From assembly GCA_025356075.1 (NCBI GenBank), contig JANXUT010000068.1, positions 1-64,000 on the forward strand: DNA of 64,000 nucleotides. Direction: 5' to 3'. This DNA is from Pseudomonadota bacterium. Lineage in GTDB: Bacteria > Pseudomonadota > Gammaproteobacteria > Steroidobacterales > Steroidobacteraceae. Both the position numbers and the translations under genes were made by a program. Positions 8,135-19,179 of the stretch are shown here, one piece after another. The number at the start of each line of letters is the position of its first letter. Within the stretch, counting starts at the first letter, position 1. The notes under the pieces were generated by a model. That model saw only the letters and a list, made by a program, of their open reading frames with translations, searched no databases and was not told the origin of the DNA.

Positions 8135-10750
8135 ATGCATAATCAACATACGCGAGGCAAATACTTGCAGCCGATTCCTTTCAACTCACGTTATGTTTGG
8201 CTCGGGGGTCTCGCAGGGGCCCTGGTGGTCACGATCGTCGGCGGCATCCTGCTCGCCGGACTCGCCACTTATTACTATCTGGCCCCGACACTGCCCGAGG
8301 TCGACACCCTCCGGGACGTCCGGATGCAGGTGCCCCTTCGGGTCTACACCCGCGACGGACGCCTCCTCGCCCAGATCGGCGAGCAGCGCCGCGTCCCGAT
8401 CAGGTTCGAGGACGTCCCGAAGCCGCTCGTGAATGCCTTCCTCGCCGCCGAGGACGACCGGTTCTTCTCGCACGGCGGCATCGACGTGAGCGGGCTCCTC
8501 CGCGCCCTCGTCGTGACGGCGACCACCGGCGAGGCCCGCCAGGGCGGCAGCACCATCACGATGCAGCTCGCCCGCAACATGTTCCTGACCCCGGAGAAGC
8601 ACCTCAGACGCAAGCTGCAGGAGATCTTCCTGTCGTTCCGGATCGAGAGCGAGTTCTCGAAGCAAGAGATCCTGACCCTCTACCTCAACAAGATCTTCCT
8701 CGGCGAGCGCGCCTACGGTGTCGCCGCCGCCGCCGAGGTGTACTACGGCAAGCGCCTCGGTGACTTGAGCCTCGCCGAGATCGCAACGATCGCGGCGCTG
8801 CCGAAGGCGCCCTCGACGCTGAACCCGATCGCGAACCCCGAGCGCGCGCGCCAGCGCCGCGCCTACGTGCTGCGGCGCATGCTCGACAAGGGCTACGTAA
8901 CGAAGCCCGAGCACGATCTCGCCGTGAACGCGCCGATCGAGACGACCGAACACGGCCCGAGCGTCGAGGTCGATGCGCCGTACGTCGCCGAGATGGTTCG
9001 CGCGCAGCTGCAGGACCAGTACGGCGACGACGTCTACAGCGCCGGCTACCAGGTCGTGACGACGATCGACAGCCGGCTGCAGCACGCGGCCGACTGGTCG
9101 CTGCGCGCGGCGCTCCTTGAGTACGACCGCCGCCACGGCTGGCGCGGCGCGGTCGGCCACTCGCCGACGCCGCCGACCGACGCCCGCCTCGCCGCCGACA
9201 TGCTCGAGCACTTCGCGCCGGTCGGCGGCCTCGTGCCGGCGGTCATCGCAACGGTCGGGCAGAAGTCCGCGACCGCGTTCGCGAAGGATGGCCAGCGCTA
9301 CGTCGTGCCGTGGGAGGGGGGCTTGAGCTGGGCGCGCCGGCCCGACAAGTCCGGTGTCACGGGCCCGGCTCCCAAGCAGGCGAGCGAAGTCCTCGCGCCG
9401 GGCGATGTCGTCTACCTGCAGCCCTCGGTCGGCGGGCAGGCGCTCCTTGCCCAGGTGCCGCTGGTGCAGGGCGCCTTCGTATCGATGGATCCGCAGGACG
9501 GGGCGATCACCGCGCTCGCCGGCGGCTTTGACTTCTACGCGAGCAAGTTCAACCGCGTCGTGCAGGCGAGGCGCCAGCCCGGCTCCTCGTTCAAGCCGTT
9601 CATCTACTCGGGCGCGCTCGAGAATGGCTTTACGCCGGCGACCGTCATCCTCGATGCGCCGGTCGTCATCGAGGGCTCGGGGCTCGAGGACGTGTGGCGG
9701 CCGGAGAACGACGCGAAGCATTTCTACGGGCCCACGCGCTTGAGGGATGCACTCGCGCGCTCGCGGAACCTCGTGTCGATAAGGATCCTGCGCGCGCTCG
9801 GCGTGCCCTACGCGCTCGACTACGCCACCCGCTTCGGCTTCGATCGCGACGAGCTGCCGCACGGCCTCACCCTCGCGCTCGGCACCGCGCAGCTGACCCC
9901 GCTCGAGCTCACGACCGGCTACGCCGTGTTCGCGAACGGCGGCTTCGCGGTGCAGTCGTACCTGATCGACCGGATCGTCGATGCCGGCGGCAAGAACGTG
10001 TTCAGCGCCGACCCCGTGGTCGCCTGCCGCGAGTGCGGCCTGCCCATCGACCCGCCGCTGCCGGTACCGGCGGACGCAGCCGTCGGCAATGCGCCGGCGG
10101 AGCCCGTTGCCGCCGTCGCGGCGCCGACCGAGCCTGGGGCGCGCGCCGAGAGCCCGCACACCCTGGAACCCGCCGTGATGGGAAGCGACTCCGCCGGCGT
10201 CACGCGCATGAGCGAACTCGGCGATGGCGTGGCGGGCCCAGGCACCAAGCGCCGCGCCGCGCACGTGATCTCATCCGCCAACGCCTACATCATGACGGAC
10301 CTGATGCGCGATGTGATCCGCAAGGGCACCGCGCGCCGCGCGCTCTCGCTCAAGCGCGACGACATCGCCGGCAAGACGGGCACCACCAACGACCGGCGCG
10401 ACACGTGGTTCGTCGGCTTCAACGCCGACATCGTCGCCGGCGCCTGGGTCGGCTTCGACCAGGAGCGCTCGCTCGGCGCGGGCGAGGAAGGCGGCCACAC
10501 GGCGCTGCCGATGTGGGTGTACTTCATGGGCGAGGTGCTGGGCGGCAGGCCCGAGCACCGCCTGCCGCAGCCGGACGGGATCGTGAGCGCGCGTATAGCG
10601 CCCGCGACCGGCGAGCTTGCGCGCGGCAACGAGCCGGATGCGATGTTCGAGCTCTTCCTCGCGGGACGGTTGCCGGGCGGTGCCACGGGCGCGACGCCGG
10701 CGAACTCCGCCTCGAAGTCGGCGACGCAGAGCGACGAGCCGATTTTCTGA
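8135..10750 (+). CDS. mrcA: Class A penicillin-binding protein 1A
   Basis: Bifunctional peptidoglycan glycosyltransferase and DD-transpeptidase of 871 residues, anchored by one N-terminal transmembrane helix (about 22-48). The GT51 domain has its catalytic Glu in EDDRFFSHGG (residues 106-115) and QGGSTITMQLARN. The transpeptidase has SSFK (nucleophile Ser484), SRN (543-545) and KTGT (747-750). An OB-like insert lies between the two domains, and a Pro/Ala-rich linker precedes KTGT, as in PBP1A. It is divergent from pilM, the usual arrangement in Gammaproteobacteria. The C-terminus is low in complexity. Confidence 0.96.
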   Translation: MHNQHTRGKYLQPIPFNSRYVWLGGLAGALVVTIVGGILLAGLATYYYLAPTLPEVDTLRDVRMQVPLRVYTRDGRLLAQIGEQRRVPIRFEDVPKPLVNAFLAAEDDRFFSHGGIDVSGLLRALVVTATTGEARQGGSTITMQLARNMFLTPEKHLRRKLQEIFLSFRIESEFSKQEILTLYLNKIFLGERAYGVAAAAEVYYGKRLGDLSLAEIATIAALPKAPSTLNPIANPERARQRRAYVLRRMLDKGYVTKPEHDLAVNAPIETTEHGPSVEVDAPYVAEMVRAQLQDQYGDDVYSAGYQVVTTIDSRLQHAADWSLRAALLEYDRRHGWRGAVGHSPTPPTDARLAADMLEHFAPVGGLVPAVIATVGQKSATAFAKDGQRYVVPWEGGLSWARRPDKSGVTGPAPKQASEVLAPGDVVYLQPSVGGQALLAQVPLVQGAFVSMDPQDGAITALAGGFDFYASKFNRVVQARRQPGSSFKPFIYSGALENGFTPATVILDAPVVIEGSGLEDVWRPENDAKHFYGPTRLRDALARSRNLVSIRILRALGVPYALDYATRFGFDRDELPHGLTLALGTAQLTPLELTTGYAVFANGGFAVQSYLIDRIVDAGGKNVFSADPVVACRECGLPIDPPLPVPADAAVGNAPAEPVAAVAAPTEPGARAESPHTLEPAVMGSDSAGVTRMSELGDGVAGPGTKRRAAHVISSANAYIMTDLMRDVIRKGTARRALSLKRDDIAGKTGTTNDRRDTWFVGFNADIVAGAWVGFDQERSLGAGEEGGHTALPMWVYFMGEVLGGRPEHRLPQPDGIVSARIAPATGELARGNEPDAMFELFLAGRLPGGATGATPANSASKSATQSDEPIF

Positions 10751-10755
10751 TTTTC

Positions 10756-10779
10756 CGCCCGACGGCGTGACGTCGGGCG
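10756..10779. terminator. Hairpin after mrcA
   Basis: Nine-bp perfect stem (10756-10764 with 10771-10779, core GCCCGACG/CGTCGGGC) with a six-base loop, starting 6 bp past the mrcA stop. No T-run follows on the plus strand, so it may only attenuate or protect the 3' end. Confidence 0.35.
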
Positions 10780-10818
10780 TGTGCTAGAGTCGATGCGTCG
10801 AAGCCGTCGGAGAACAAG

Positions 10819-11448
10819 ATGACTCGGCCCCGCGCAATCCGCGGAGACGACCTGCGGCGCGCGCTCGCCCAGGAGGCAGCCCGCCTGATGTTCGAGCACG
10901 GCGTCGACGACTACGGCTTCGCCAAGCGCAAGGCCGCCGAGCGCCTCGGTGCCGGCGAGTACGCGGTGCTCCCCAAGAACTCGGAAATCGACGCGGCGCT
11001 CGCGGAATACCAGCGCCTGTTCGCGGCCGACACCCACGCCGAGACCCTCGCCGAGCAACGCCGCGCCGCGCTCGATGCGATGCAGCTCCTGGAGGAGTTC
11101 GAGCCGCGCCTGGTGGGACCGGTCCTGACGGGCACCGCGACGCCGCACCAGGAGATCAGCCTGCACGTGTTCTCTGACTCGGCCGAGGCGGTCAGCATCA
11201 AGCTGCTGGACGATCACATCCAGTACCGCATCGCCGAGCACCGCGTGAAGATGAACACCGACCGGGTGCTGCAGTACCCGGCGATCCAGTTCACCGTGTT
11301 CGACTGCCCCGTCGATGCGACGGTGTTCCCGCGCGATGGCATCCGCCAGGCACCGCTGTCGCCGACCGATGGCAAGCCCATGCGCCGCGCCGCGGCTGCC
11401 GAGGTGCGCACGCTCCTCGAGACGGCGCCGAAGGAACCGATCTACTGA
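10819..11448 (+). CDS. Conserved hypothetical protein downstream of mrcA
   Basis: A soluble 209-residue protein with no signal peptide or membrane helix. The first 75 residues are helical and charged, with a DDYGFAKRKAAERLG segment (about residues 34-48) and PKNSEIDAALAEYQRLF (about 54-70). The C-terminal 100 residues read as an alpha/beta domain (LTGTATPHQEISLHVFSD, about 105-122). I recall similar proteins annotated variously as hypothetical or nucleotidyltransferase-like in related Gammaproteobacteria, but I cannot support a function from the sequence. The ATG is 69 bp after mrcA. Confidence 0.8.
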   Translation: MTRPRAIRGDDLRRALAQEAARLMFEHGVDDYGFAKRKAAERLGAGEYAVLPKNSEIDAALAEYQRLFAADTHAETLAEQRRAALDAMQLLEEFEPRLVGPVLTGTATPHQEISLHVFSDSAEAVSIKLLDDHIQYRIAEHRVKMNTDRVLQYPAIQFTVFDCPVDATVFPRDGIRQAPLSPTDGKPMRRAAAAEVRTLLETAPKEPIY

Positions 11449-11452
11449 GGCC

Positions 11453-12252
11453 TCAGCGGCCGCGCTTCGCGAACTTCGCGATGCCCGCCTGCGTCTCGTG
11501 CATCACGGCATTGCACGCCATCACGTCCCCGGCAGCCTGGTAGGCCGCCTCGATGCCAAGCTCGCGCTGCTGGTAGAAGAGCCGCTTGCCCGCGGCGATC
11601 GCGGCTGGCGACTTCGCAGCGATGCTCGCGGCGAGCGAATCGATCTCCGCATCGAGTGCGTCCATCGCGACGACGCGGTTGACGAGCCCGCGCTCGCGCG
11701 CGGTCGCCGCGTCGATGAAATCCCCGGTCAGCAGCATCTCGAGCGCCGGCTTTTGCAGGACGTTTCGTGACAGCGCGACCGACGGCGTCGCACAGAAGAG
11801 CCCGAGGTTGATGCCGGACACCGCGAAGCGCGCCTCGTTCGAGGCGACCGCGAGATCGCACATCGCGACCAGCTGGCAGCCGGCGGCTGCGGCGACGCCG
11901 TGCACGCGCGCGATGACGGGCTGGGGCATGCGCTGGATGAGCAGCATGAGCTCGCTGCAGGCCGCGAACAGCTCCTTCAGCGAGGCGAGGTCGGCTCCTT
12001 CGCCCATCTCCGCGAGGTCGTGCCCCGCGCAAAACGCCTTGCCCTCGGCCGCGAGCACGACGACGCGGATCGCGGGGTCGTTGCCGATGCCGCCGAGCAC
12101 CGCGCCGAGCTCGGCGATCATCGCGCGCGACAGCACGTTGTACTTCGCTCCGTGCATCAGCGTCAGGCGCGCGACGGATCCTTGTCGCTCGACCCGCACG
12201 AGCGCGACGTCCCCGCCGGCCTCGTGCGGCGTGGTCGCCTCCGTGTGTATGC

Positions 12253-12256
<4 letters not shown>
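11453..12256 (-). CDS. ECHDC3-like enoyl-CoA hydratase/isomerase family protein
   Basis: Crotonase-fold protein of 267 residues. The oxyanion-hole segments [10 protein letters not shown] (about 85-94) and [11 protein letters not shown] (about 131-141) are present. The two catalytic Glu of true enoyl-CoA hydratases are replaced: CQL stands where CEL is usual, and [16 protein letters not shown] replaces the PE-containing motif. GLFC-TP and the following LEMLLTGD are hallmarks of the ECHDC3 subfamily, whose activity is poorly defined. Start taken at ATG 12256, which overlaps the stop of the upstream acyl-CoA synthetase (ATGA), so the two are translationally coupled. A role in fatty acyl-CoA metabolism is inferred from the neighbours. 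Confidence 0.88.
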
Positions 12257-13949
<1,693 letters not shown>

Positions 13950-13953
<4 letters not shown>

Positions 13954-15662
13954 TCGCGGTCCTCGACGGGCGCGTGCACGGCACCGGGCCCCGGCATGTC
14001 CTCCTCCCAGAACTCGCGCGTGTTCCGCGCGCACCCTGCACTTCGGTCCGCCTCGGCGCGCCTGAGCTCGACCCGGCGAATCTTGCCGGAGATCGTCTTC
14101 GGCAGGTCCGCGAACTCGAGTCGGCGGACGCGCTTGAACGGTGGCACGCGAGCGCGCACGTGCTCGAAGATCGCGCGCGCCGTCGCCGCGTCCGGGAGCG
14201 TGCCCGCCGCGAGGACAATGAACGCCTTCGGCACCGCGAGCCTGAGGGCGTCCGGGCTTGGGACTACGGCGGCCTCGGCGACGCACTTGTGCTCGATCAG
14301 CACGCTCTCGAGCTCGAACGGGCTGATGCGGTAGTCGGAGGACTTGAACACGTCATCGAGCCGCCCGACGTAGGTGAGATAGCCGTCCCGATCGCGCTCG
14401 GCGACGTCGCCCGTGTGGTAGTAGCCCTCGCGCATGACTTCGGCGGTCTTCTGCGGGTCATCGAGGTAACCGCCCATCAGGCCGACCGGCTGTGAGGCGA
14501 GCTCGACGCAGATTTCGCCGACGTCGGCCGGCCGGCCCTCGCCGTCCAGCAGCGCGATCGTGTAGCCCGGCAGCGGTCGGCCCATCGAGCCTGGCTTCAC
14601 CGGCTCACCGGGCGGGTTGCCGACGAGCGCGGTCGTCTCGGTCTGGCCAAAGCCGTCGCGGATCGTGAGCCCCCACGCTTCCCTGACCCGCTCGATGACG
14701 GCCGGGTTGAGCGGCTCGCCTGCGCCTGTGACCTCGCGCAGCGAAACCCGCCAGCGTTCGAGTTCCTCCTGGATCAGCATCCGCCAGACCGTGGGCGGCG
14801 CGCAGAACGTCGTGACGCGGGTACGCACCAGCTGGTCGAGCAGGTCACGGGCGCTGAACCGCTCGTATTGGTAGGCGAGGATGGTCGCCTCGGCATTCCA
14901 CGGCGCGAAGAAGCACGACCAGGCGTGCTTCGCCCAGCCGGGCGAACTCAGGTTGAGGTGCATATCGCCGGGCCTGAGGCCGAGCCAGCGCAGCGTCGTC
15001 AGGTGGCCGACCGGATAGCTCGTGTGCGTGTGCAGGACGAGCTTCGGCCGCGCGGTGGTGCCGGAAGTAAAGTAGAGGAGCAGCGGCGCATCCGCGGCGG
15101 TGGGCGGCGAGCGCACGGCATCGGCGCTCGCCTGCTCACTCGCCTCGTAGGGGAGCCAGCCGGGCGGCGCACCGCCGACGGCGACCTTGAGGAACGTGCC
15201 GGCAAGGCCCTCGAAGCGCGCGCAGAGCGCTGACTCCGTGACGACGGCCCGGACGGCGCCGCGCGCGAGCCGATCCTCGAGATCGGCGCGCTGCAGGAGG
15301 GTCGAGGCCGGGATCATCACGGCCCCGAGCTTCATCGCCGCGAGCATCGTCTCCCACAGCGCCTCGACGTTGCCGAGCATCAGGAGGATGCGATCGCCAG
15401 AGCGAAGCCCGTGGCCGGCAAGGTGGTTCGCGACCTGGTTCGAGCGCCGGGAGAGTTCCCGGAAGCTCAGGCTTCGGTCGAGGCCGCGATCGTCGATGAG
15501 CCGCAAGGCTGGCCGGTCGTTGTCCCGGGCGATGCGATCGAAGTAGTCGCGCGCCCAGTTGAACGAGGCGACATCCCGCCAGCTGAGCGTCGTCGGCGCG
15601 CGCGCGGGATCCGGCTCGAGGAACCGGTCGCGAAGCTGAACGAACGCGGCGCCACCGTCCAT
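13950..15662 (-). CDS. Acyl-CoA synthetase of the medium-chain (ACSM-like) type
   Basis: Second adenylate-forming ligase, 570 residues, only distantly related to its downstream neighbour. Motifs: [16 protein letters not shown] (A3), [17 protein letters not shown] and [10 protein letters not shown] (typical of acetyl-/medium-chain synthetases), DGFGQTET (A5), [15 protein letters not shown] (A7), [20 protein letters not shown] (A8) and [15 protein letters not shown] (A10, catalytic Lys). First gene of the three-gene acyl-activation operon. Start taken at ATG 15662; a GTG one codon earlier is possible. No strong ribosome binding site is seen at normal spacing. Confidence 0.9.
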
Positions 15663-15674
15663 CACCCGACCCCG

Positions 15675-15711
15675 CCGTGGTAACTCCCCCAGGAGGGGGA
15701 TGATGCCACGG
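15675..15711. promoter_or_regulatory. Nested inverted repeats before the acyl-CoA synthetase operon
   Basis: An inner perfect 6-bp repeat TCCCCC/GGGGGA (15685-15690 with 15695-15700, AGGA loop) sits inside an outer perfect 6-bp repeat CCGTGG/CCACGG (15675-15680 with 15706-15711). It lies 13 bp upstream of the synthetase start and 38 bp past the stop of the transporter gene. It could be a terminator-like hairpin for the transporter transcript, or an operator or leader structure for the acyl-CoA operon. Confidence 0.4.
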
Positions 15712-15748
15712 CCGGAGCCTGCCGCCCGCGGCCGTCGCCTAGGCCCCG

Positions 15749-16636
15749 TCAGCCGACCTGGACCTCGGTCACCGGCACGTGCCCGGTGCGGTGTTCGTTA
15801 ATGACGACGTAGAGGCCCGCCGCGATCACGATGCCGGCGCCAACCAGCACGCGCAGGTGCGGTACCGTCGCGAAGACAAGCCAGTCGAGCGCAATGCCCC
15901 ACAGCATCGCGGTGTACTCGAACGGCGCGATCGTCGATGCGGGCGCGAGTCGAAACGCGGCCGTGAAGAGGTACTGCGCGAGCGCACCGGTGAGGCCGCA
16001 GAGCGCGATCCACGGCCAGTGCTCCGGTGCGATCGGTCGCCACGACGGCCAAGCGATCGCGCCGGAGGCGAGCATGACGAGCACGAGGTGCCAGAACACC
16101 ACCGCGTAGTTCGAGTCGGTGCGGCCGATCAGGCGCACCGCCATCACGTTGACGGCGTAGCAGGAGGCGCTGAGTACCGCGGCGAGGCCACCGAGCGCGA
16201 CGAAGTTGCCGCCCGGGTTGAGCGCGATGACGACGCCGACGAGGCCCACAACGATAGCCGCCCAGCGCGCCGCCGGCACGCGCTCGCCGAGCACGGGACC
16301 TGCGAGCGCGGCGACGAGGAGCGGCGCGCTCATGTAGATCGCGTAGGTATAGCTTAGCGACTGGACCGAGACCGCGTAGATGAAGGTCCACAGCACCACC
16401 ATGCCGAGCACGGCTCGCATCAGGTAGAGGACCGGCCGGCGCACCTTGAGCTCGCTCCATGCGCCCGTGACCGCGATGGCACCGCCGAGGAAGGGGAGCG
16501 ACGCGGCGGCGCGCAGGAACATCACCTCGATCGGCGGGTAGGTGCCGGCGAGGTGCTTGAGCCCGGCGTCGAGTACCGAGAAGAAGAACACCCCGGTGAC
16601 CATCGTGCCGATGGCTTTTAAATGGTTGGCGCGCAC
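15749..16636 (-). CDS. DMT-superfamily (EamA) permease
   Basis: Inner-membrane protein of 295 residues with ten predicted hydrophobic segments arranged as two EamA repeats, each with the family pattern FFSVLDAGLKHLAG...FLRAAASLPFL. Members export amino acids or other metabolites; the substrate cannot be assigned. Start taken at GTG 16636 because the first helix follows about ten residues later, as in homologues; an ATG 33 bp downstream is an alternative. Confidence 0.9.
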   Translation of the reverse strand: MRANHLKAIGTMVTGVFFFSVLDAGLKHLAGTYPPIEVMFLRAAASLPFLGGAIAVTGAWSELKVRRPVLYLMRAVLGMVVLWTFIYAVSVQSLSYTYAIYMSAPLLVAALAGPVLGERVPAARWAAIVVGLVGVVIALNPGGNFVALGGLAAVLSASCYAVNVMAVRLIGRTDSNYAVVFWHLVLVMLASGAIAWPSWRPIAPEHWPWIALCGLTGALAQYLFTAAFRLAPASTIAPFEYTAMLWGIALDWLVFATVPHLRVLVGAGIVIAAGLYVVINEHRTGHVPVTEVQVG

Positions 16637-16780
16637 TCGGGTGTCAGGTGGATCGGCAGCGGCGAGGATCGGGTCGGCGGCGCCCGGCGGGCCGGGCCGG
16701 CGCGCGGCACGATTGTCGCATGCGCGGCGCCCCGGGCGCGTCGCCGCGGCGACGTCCTCTGGCGCAAACGCGCCGCGGCC

Positions 16781-18076
16781 TCAGCGCTTGTCGATGTCCT
16801 GGTAGTCGCGCGCGGCCTTGCCCGTGTAGAGCTGCCTGGGCCGGCCGATCTTCATCGCGGGATCGGAGATCATCTCCTGCCAGTGCGCGACCCAGCCGGC
16901 GGTGCGCGCGATCGCGAACATCACGGTGAACATCGCCCGCGGGATGCCGAGCGCGCTGTAGATGATGCCGGAGTAGAAGTCGACGTTCGGGTAGAGCTTG
17001 CGCGAGACGAAGTACTCGTCCTTGAGGGCGATTTCCTCGAGCCTGAGCGCGAGCTCAAAGAGCGGATTGTCCGTCCGGCCGAGCTTCTCGAGCAGCTTGT
17101 GGCAGGTCTCGCGGATGATCTTCGCGCGCGGGTCGAAGTTCTTGTAGACGCGGTGGCCAAAGCCCATCAGGCGCGTGTGGTCCTGCTTGTCCTTGACCTT
17201 GGCGAGGAACTTCGGGATCGCATCCGCGGTGCCGATCTCCTCGAGCATGAGGAGGACCGCCTCGTTCGCGCCGCCATGCGCAGGGCCCCAGAGCGCCGCG
17301 ATGCCGGAGGAGATCGCGGCGTAGGGGTTAGCTCCCGTGCTGCCCGCGAGACGCACCGTCGAGGTGCTCGCGTTCTGCTCGTGGTCGGCGTGCAGGACGA
17401 GGAGCAGGTCGAGCGCCTTCGCGGCAACGGGATCGATCTGGTATTTCTCGCACGGCACGGCGAAGAACATGTTGAGCAGGTTCTCGCAGTAACCGAGCTC
17501 GTTCTGCGGGAACATGAACGGCTGCCCGAGCATGTGCTTGTAGGCGGCCGCGGCGATCGTCGGCATCTTGGCGATGATCCGGTGCGCGAAGATCTCGCGG
17601 TGCCGGGAGTTATTGATGTCGAGCGAGTCGTGGTAGAAGCCGGCCATCGAGGCGACCACCGCCGAGACCTGCGACATCGGGTGCGCGTCGTGGTGGAAGC
17701 CGTTGTAGAAGCGCCTGAGCGACTCGTTAATCATCGAGTGGCGCGTGATGCTGCGGGTGAACTCCGCGAGCTGCGTGGGCCCGGGCAATTCGCCGTAGAT
17801 CAGCAGGTACGCCACCTCGATAAACGAGCTCTTGGCGGCGAGCTGCTCGACCGGGTAGCCGCGATAGAGGAGTACCCCCTTGTCGCCATCGATGAACGTG
17901 ATCTTCGATTCGCACGCCGCCGTCGACATGAAGCCGGGATCGTAGGTGAAAAGCCCGTGATCCTTGTAGAGCGGGGCAATGTTGAGGACGTCGGGCCCGA
18001 CGGTCGGCGACAGCGCGTCGAGCTCGCTGCTTTTGCCGGTCGCAACGTTCGTTAGCGTGTACTTCTTGGGCGGCAT
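16781..18076 (-). CDS. gltA: Citrate synthase (type II)
   Basis: Condenses oxaloacetate and acetyl-CoA to citrate, the entry step of the TCA cycle. Length 431 residues, typical of the hexameric NADH-sensitive bacterial type. Catalytic motifs are present: [10 protein letters not shown] (first His, about residue 268), [14 protein letters not shown] (second His, about 308) and the Asp in YPNVDFYSG (about 365). Single gene with a 350-bp upstream gap to rpmE, so probably transcribed from its own promoter. Confidence 0.97.
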   Translation of the reverse strand: MPPKKYTLTNVATGKSSELDALSPTVGPDVLNIAPLYKDHGLFTYDPGFMSTAACESKITFIDGDKGVLLYRGYPVEQLAAKSSFIEVAYLLIYGELPGPTQLAEFTRSITRHSMINESLRRFYNGFHHDAHPMSQVSAVVASMAGFYHDSLDINNSRHREIFAHRIIAKMPTIAAAAYKHMLGQPFMFPQNELGYCENLLNMFFAVPCEKYQIDPVAAKALDLLLVLHADHEQNASTSTVRLAGSTGANPYAAISSGIAALWGPAHGGANEAVLLMLEEIGTADAIPKFLAKVKDKQDHTRLMGFGHRVYKNFDPRAKIIRETCHKLLEKLGRTDNPLFELALRLEEIALKDEYFVSRKLYPNVDFYSGIIYSALGIPRAMFTVMFAIARTAGWVAHWQEMISDPAMKIGRPRQLYTGKAARDYQDIDKR

Positions 18077-18350
18077 CGGGGAATTCCGTGATTGAGGTCA
18101 GCCTGTCACGCTGCAGCGCAAGAATCAAGGTAACAGCCCCGCTGCTTCGCCTCGCGGTACACGCGTAGCCACATGACGCAAAAGTCCGCAGCAATGTGCG
18201 CGCGTTGATTGCGATTGGCCGAGCGAAATGCCGTCGCTCGCGCGAGGATTGAGGTGCACGCGCGGCGTTGTGCGGCCGTCCGAGTCGCGCGTGACGGATC
18301 GGGTGCTAGGGTTTTCCCTTCACCACATTCACGCGCACCGGTGCGCCACC
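18077..18350. other. Intergenic region upstream of gltA
   Basis: No convincing coding sequence on either strand. It should hold the gltA promoter on the minus strand. A TTGATT sequence about 50 bp upstream of gltA could be a -35 box, but no good -10 follows at the right spacing. Confidence 0.4.
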
Positions 18351-18384
18351 AAAAAAAGAAACGCCCGGACGATGCCGGGCGTTC
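18351..18384 (-). terminator. Rho-independent terminator of rpmE
   Basis: Read on the minus strand, a perfect 9-bp stem AACGCCCGG/CCGGGCGTT (18375-18383 with 18360-18368, six-base loop) is followed by a T-tract (A-run 18351-18357 on plus). It begins 45 bp after the rpmE stop codon and separates rpmE from gltA. Confidence 0.88.
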
Positions 18385-18427
18385 TTCGTCGATCAACCCG
18401 CGGCCGCGGCCGCGGGCAGCGCCTCGA

Positions 18428-18643
18428 TCAGCGCGGGGCCTGGGCCGCCGCGTAGCGCTTGCGGAACTTGTCGACGCGACCGCCGCTGTCGACGATCTTC
18501 TGCTTGCCTGTGTAGAACGGGTGGCAGTTCGCGCACACCTCGATCTGCAGGTCGTGGCCGAGCGTCGACCCGGTCTGGAAAGTGTTCCCGCAGCTGCAGG
18601 TCACGGTGATCGATTTGTAGTCGGGATGGGTTCCGGCCTTCAT
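18428..18643 (-). CDS. rpmE: 50S ribosomal protein L31 (zinc-binding type)
   Basis: Small subunit-bridging ribosomal protein, 71 residues. The four zinc-binding cysteines of the C+ form are all present (Cys16, Cys18, Cys37, Cys40 in CSCGN and CANCH), so this is the zinc-replete RpmE and not the zinc-free RpmE2. Monocistronic, with its own promoter and terminator. Confidence 0.97.
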   Translation of the reverse strand: MKAGTHPDYKSITVTCSCGNTFQTGSTLGHDLQIEVCANCHPFYTGKQKIVDSGGRVDKFRKRYAAAQAPR

Positions 18644-18685
18644 GGCACGCTCTTTATGGGGTCGGGTCGGGGAAAAAGGGGGCGA

Positions 18686-18714
18686 AGTATAGGTGGCAGG
18701 GTCTGCCGCCGCAA
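18686..18714 (-). promoter_or_regulatory. Sigma-70 promoter of rpmE
   Basis: On the minus strand, TTGCGG (18714-18709) and TATACT (18691-18686) are separated by exactly 17 bp, and the -10 ends 42 bp upstream of the rpmE start codon. A good match to the sigma-70 consensus (5 of 6 at -10). Confidence 0.75.
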
Positions 18715-19179
18715 GGCAGCAATGGGGGCGAACCGAAGCTCAAACAACCCCGGAGTGAAAACCTCCACGCGGCCCTCGGCTTAGGGCCACGAGGCGTCGC
18801 GTCGTCTCAAGAGAAAAGCGTAACGGCATAGCGGATCAGACGGTGCCCGGCTTATCCACAGTTCCTGTGGATAACTGTGTGGATTACTCTGCCGCGCGGT
18901 CGCACAAGGCCGCACAAAATACGTTTCATGTCGTTTTGGTTAAAAAGTAAACACGGCAAAGAACCCTTCTAGATCAACTAGATATCCGTTACTTCCTGAT
19001 GTAGTGAGTCAGGAAACGTGCGTTAGTCCACACTTTTCCGGCAGCTGCCCGCGCGTGTGTACAAGTTCGGCCGCGAAAGCTCGCGCACTCTACATAACGA
19101 TGCGGATGTCAAGCGCTTTTGCGGTCGCCCCGGGCGCCCGGGCGGCGCGTTTCAGAGCGCCTCCGGAGCTCTCCCGGCA
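18715..19179. other. Gene-free region with DnaA boxes and AT-rich DNA
   Basis: No supported coding sequence. The region holds a DnaA-box cluster (18852-18886, listed separately). An unusually AT-rich stretch for this genome follows (about 18915-19015, with TTTTGGTTAAAAAGTAAA). It contains a direct repeat CTAGAT (two copies 3 bp apart near 18969-18983) and a 7-bp inverted repeat TTCCTGA/TCAGGAA (18993-18999 with 19009-19015). Base composition is clearly unlike the surrounding genes. Confidence 0.6.
18852..18886. promoter_or_regulatory. Cluster of three DnaA-box sequences
   Basis: TTATCCACA at 18852-18860 (plus) and its exact complement TGTGGATAA at 18866-18874 (minus) are perfect DnaA 9-mers in inverted orientation. 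TGTGGATTA at 18878-18886 (minus) differs at one position. The perfect match and tight spacing make chance unlikely. An AT-rich stretch follows within 40 bp. Whether this is the replication origin or another DnaA-binding element cannot be settled here; dnaA itself is not in the window. Confidence 0.7.

Noticed and set aside
8186-10264. A 692-codon minus-strand frame opposite mrcA
   Set aside because: Same composition bias, no motif, and fully covered by the PBP1A gene with intact catalytic motifs.
18106-18396. A 96-codon minus-strand ORF between rpmE and gltA
   Set aside because: It runs through the rpmE terminator hairpin and lacks a start signal or family resemblance.
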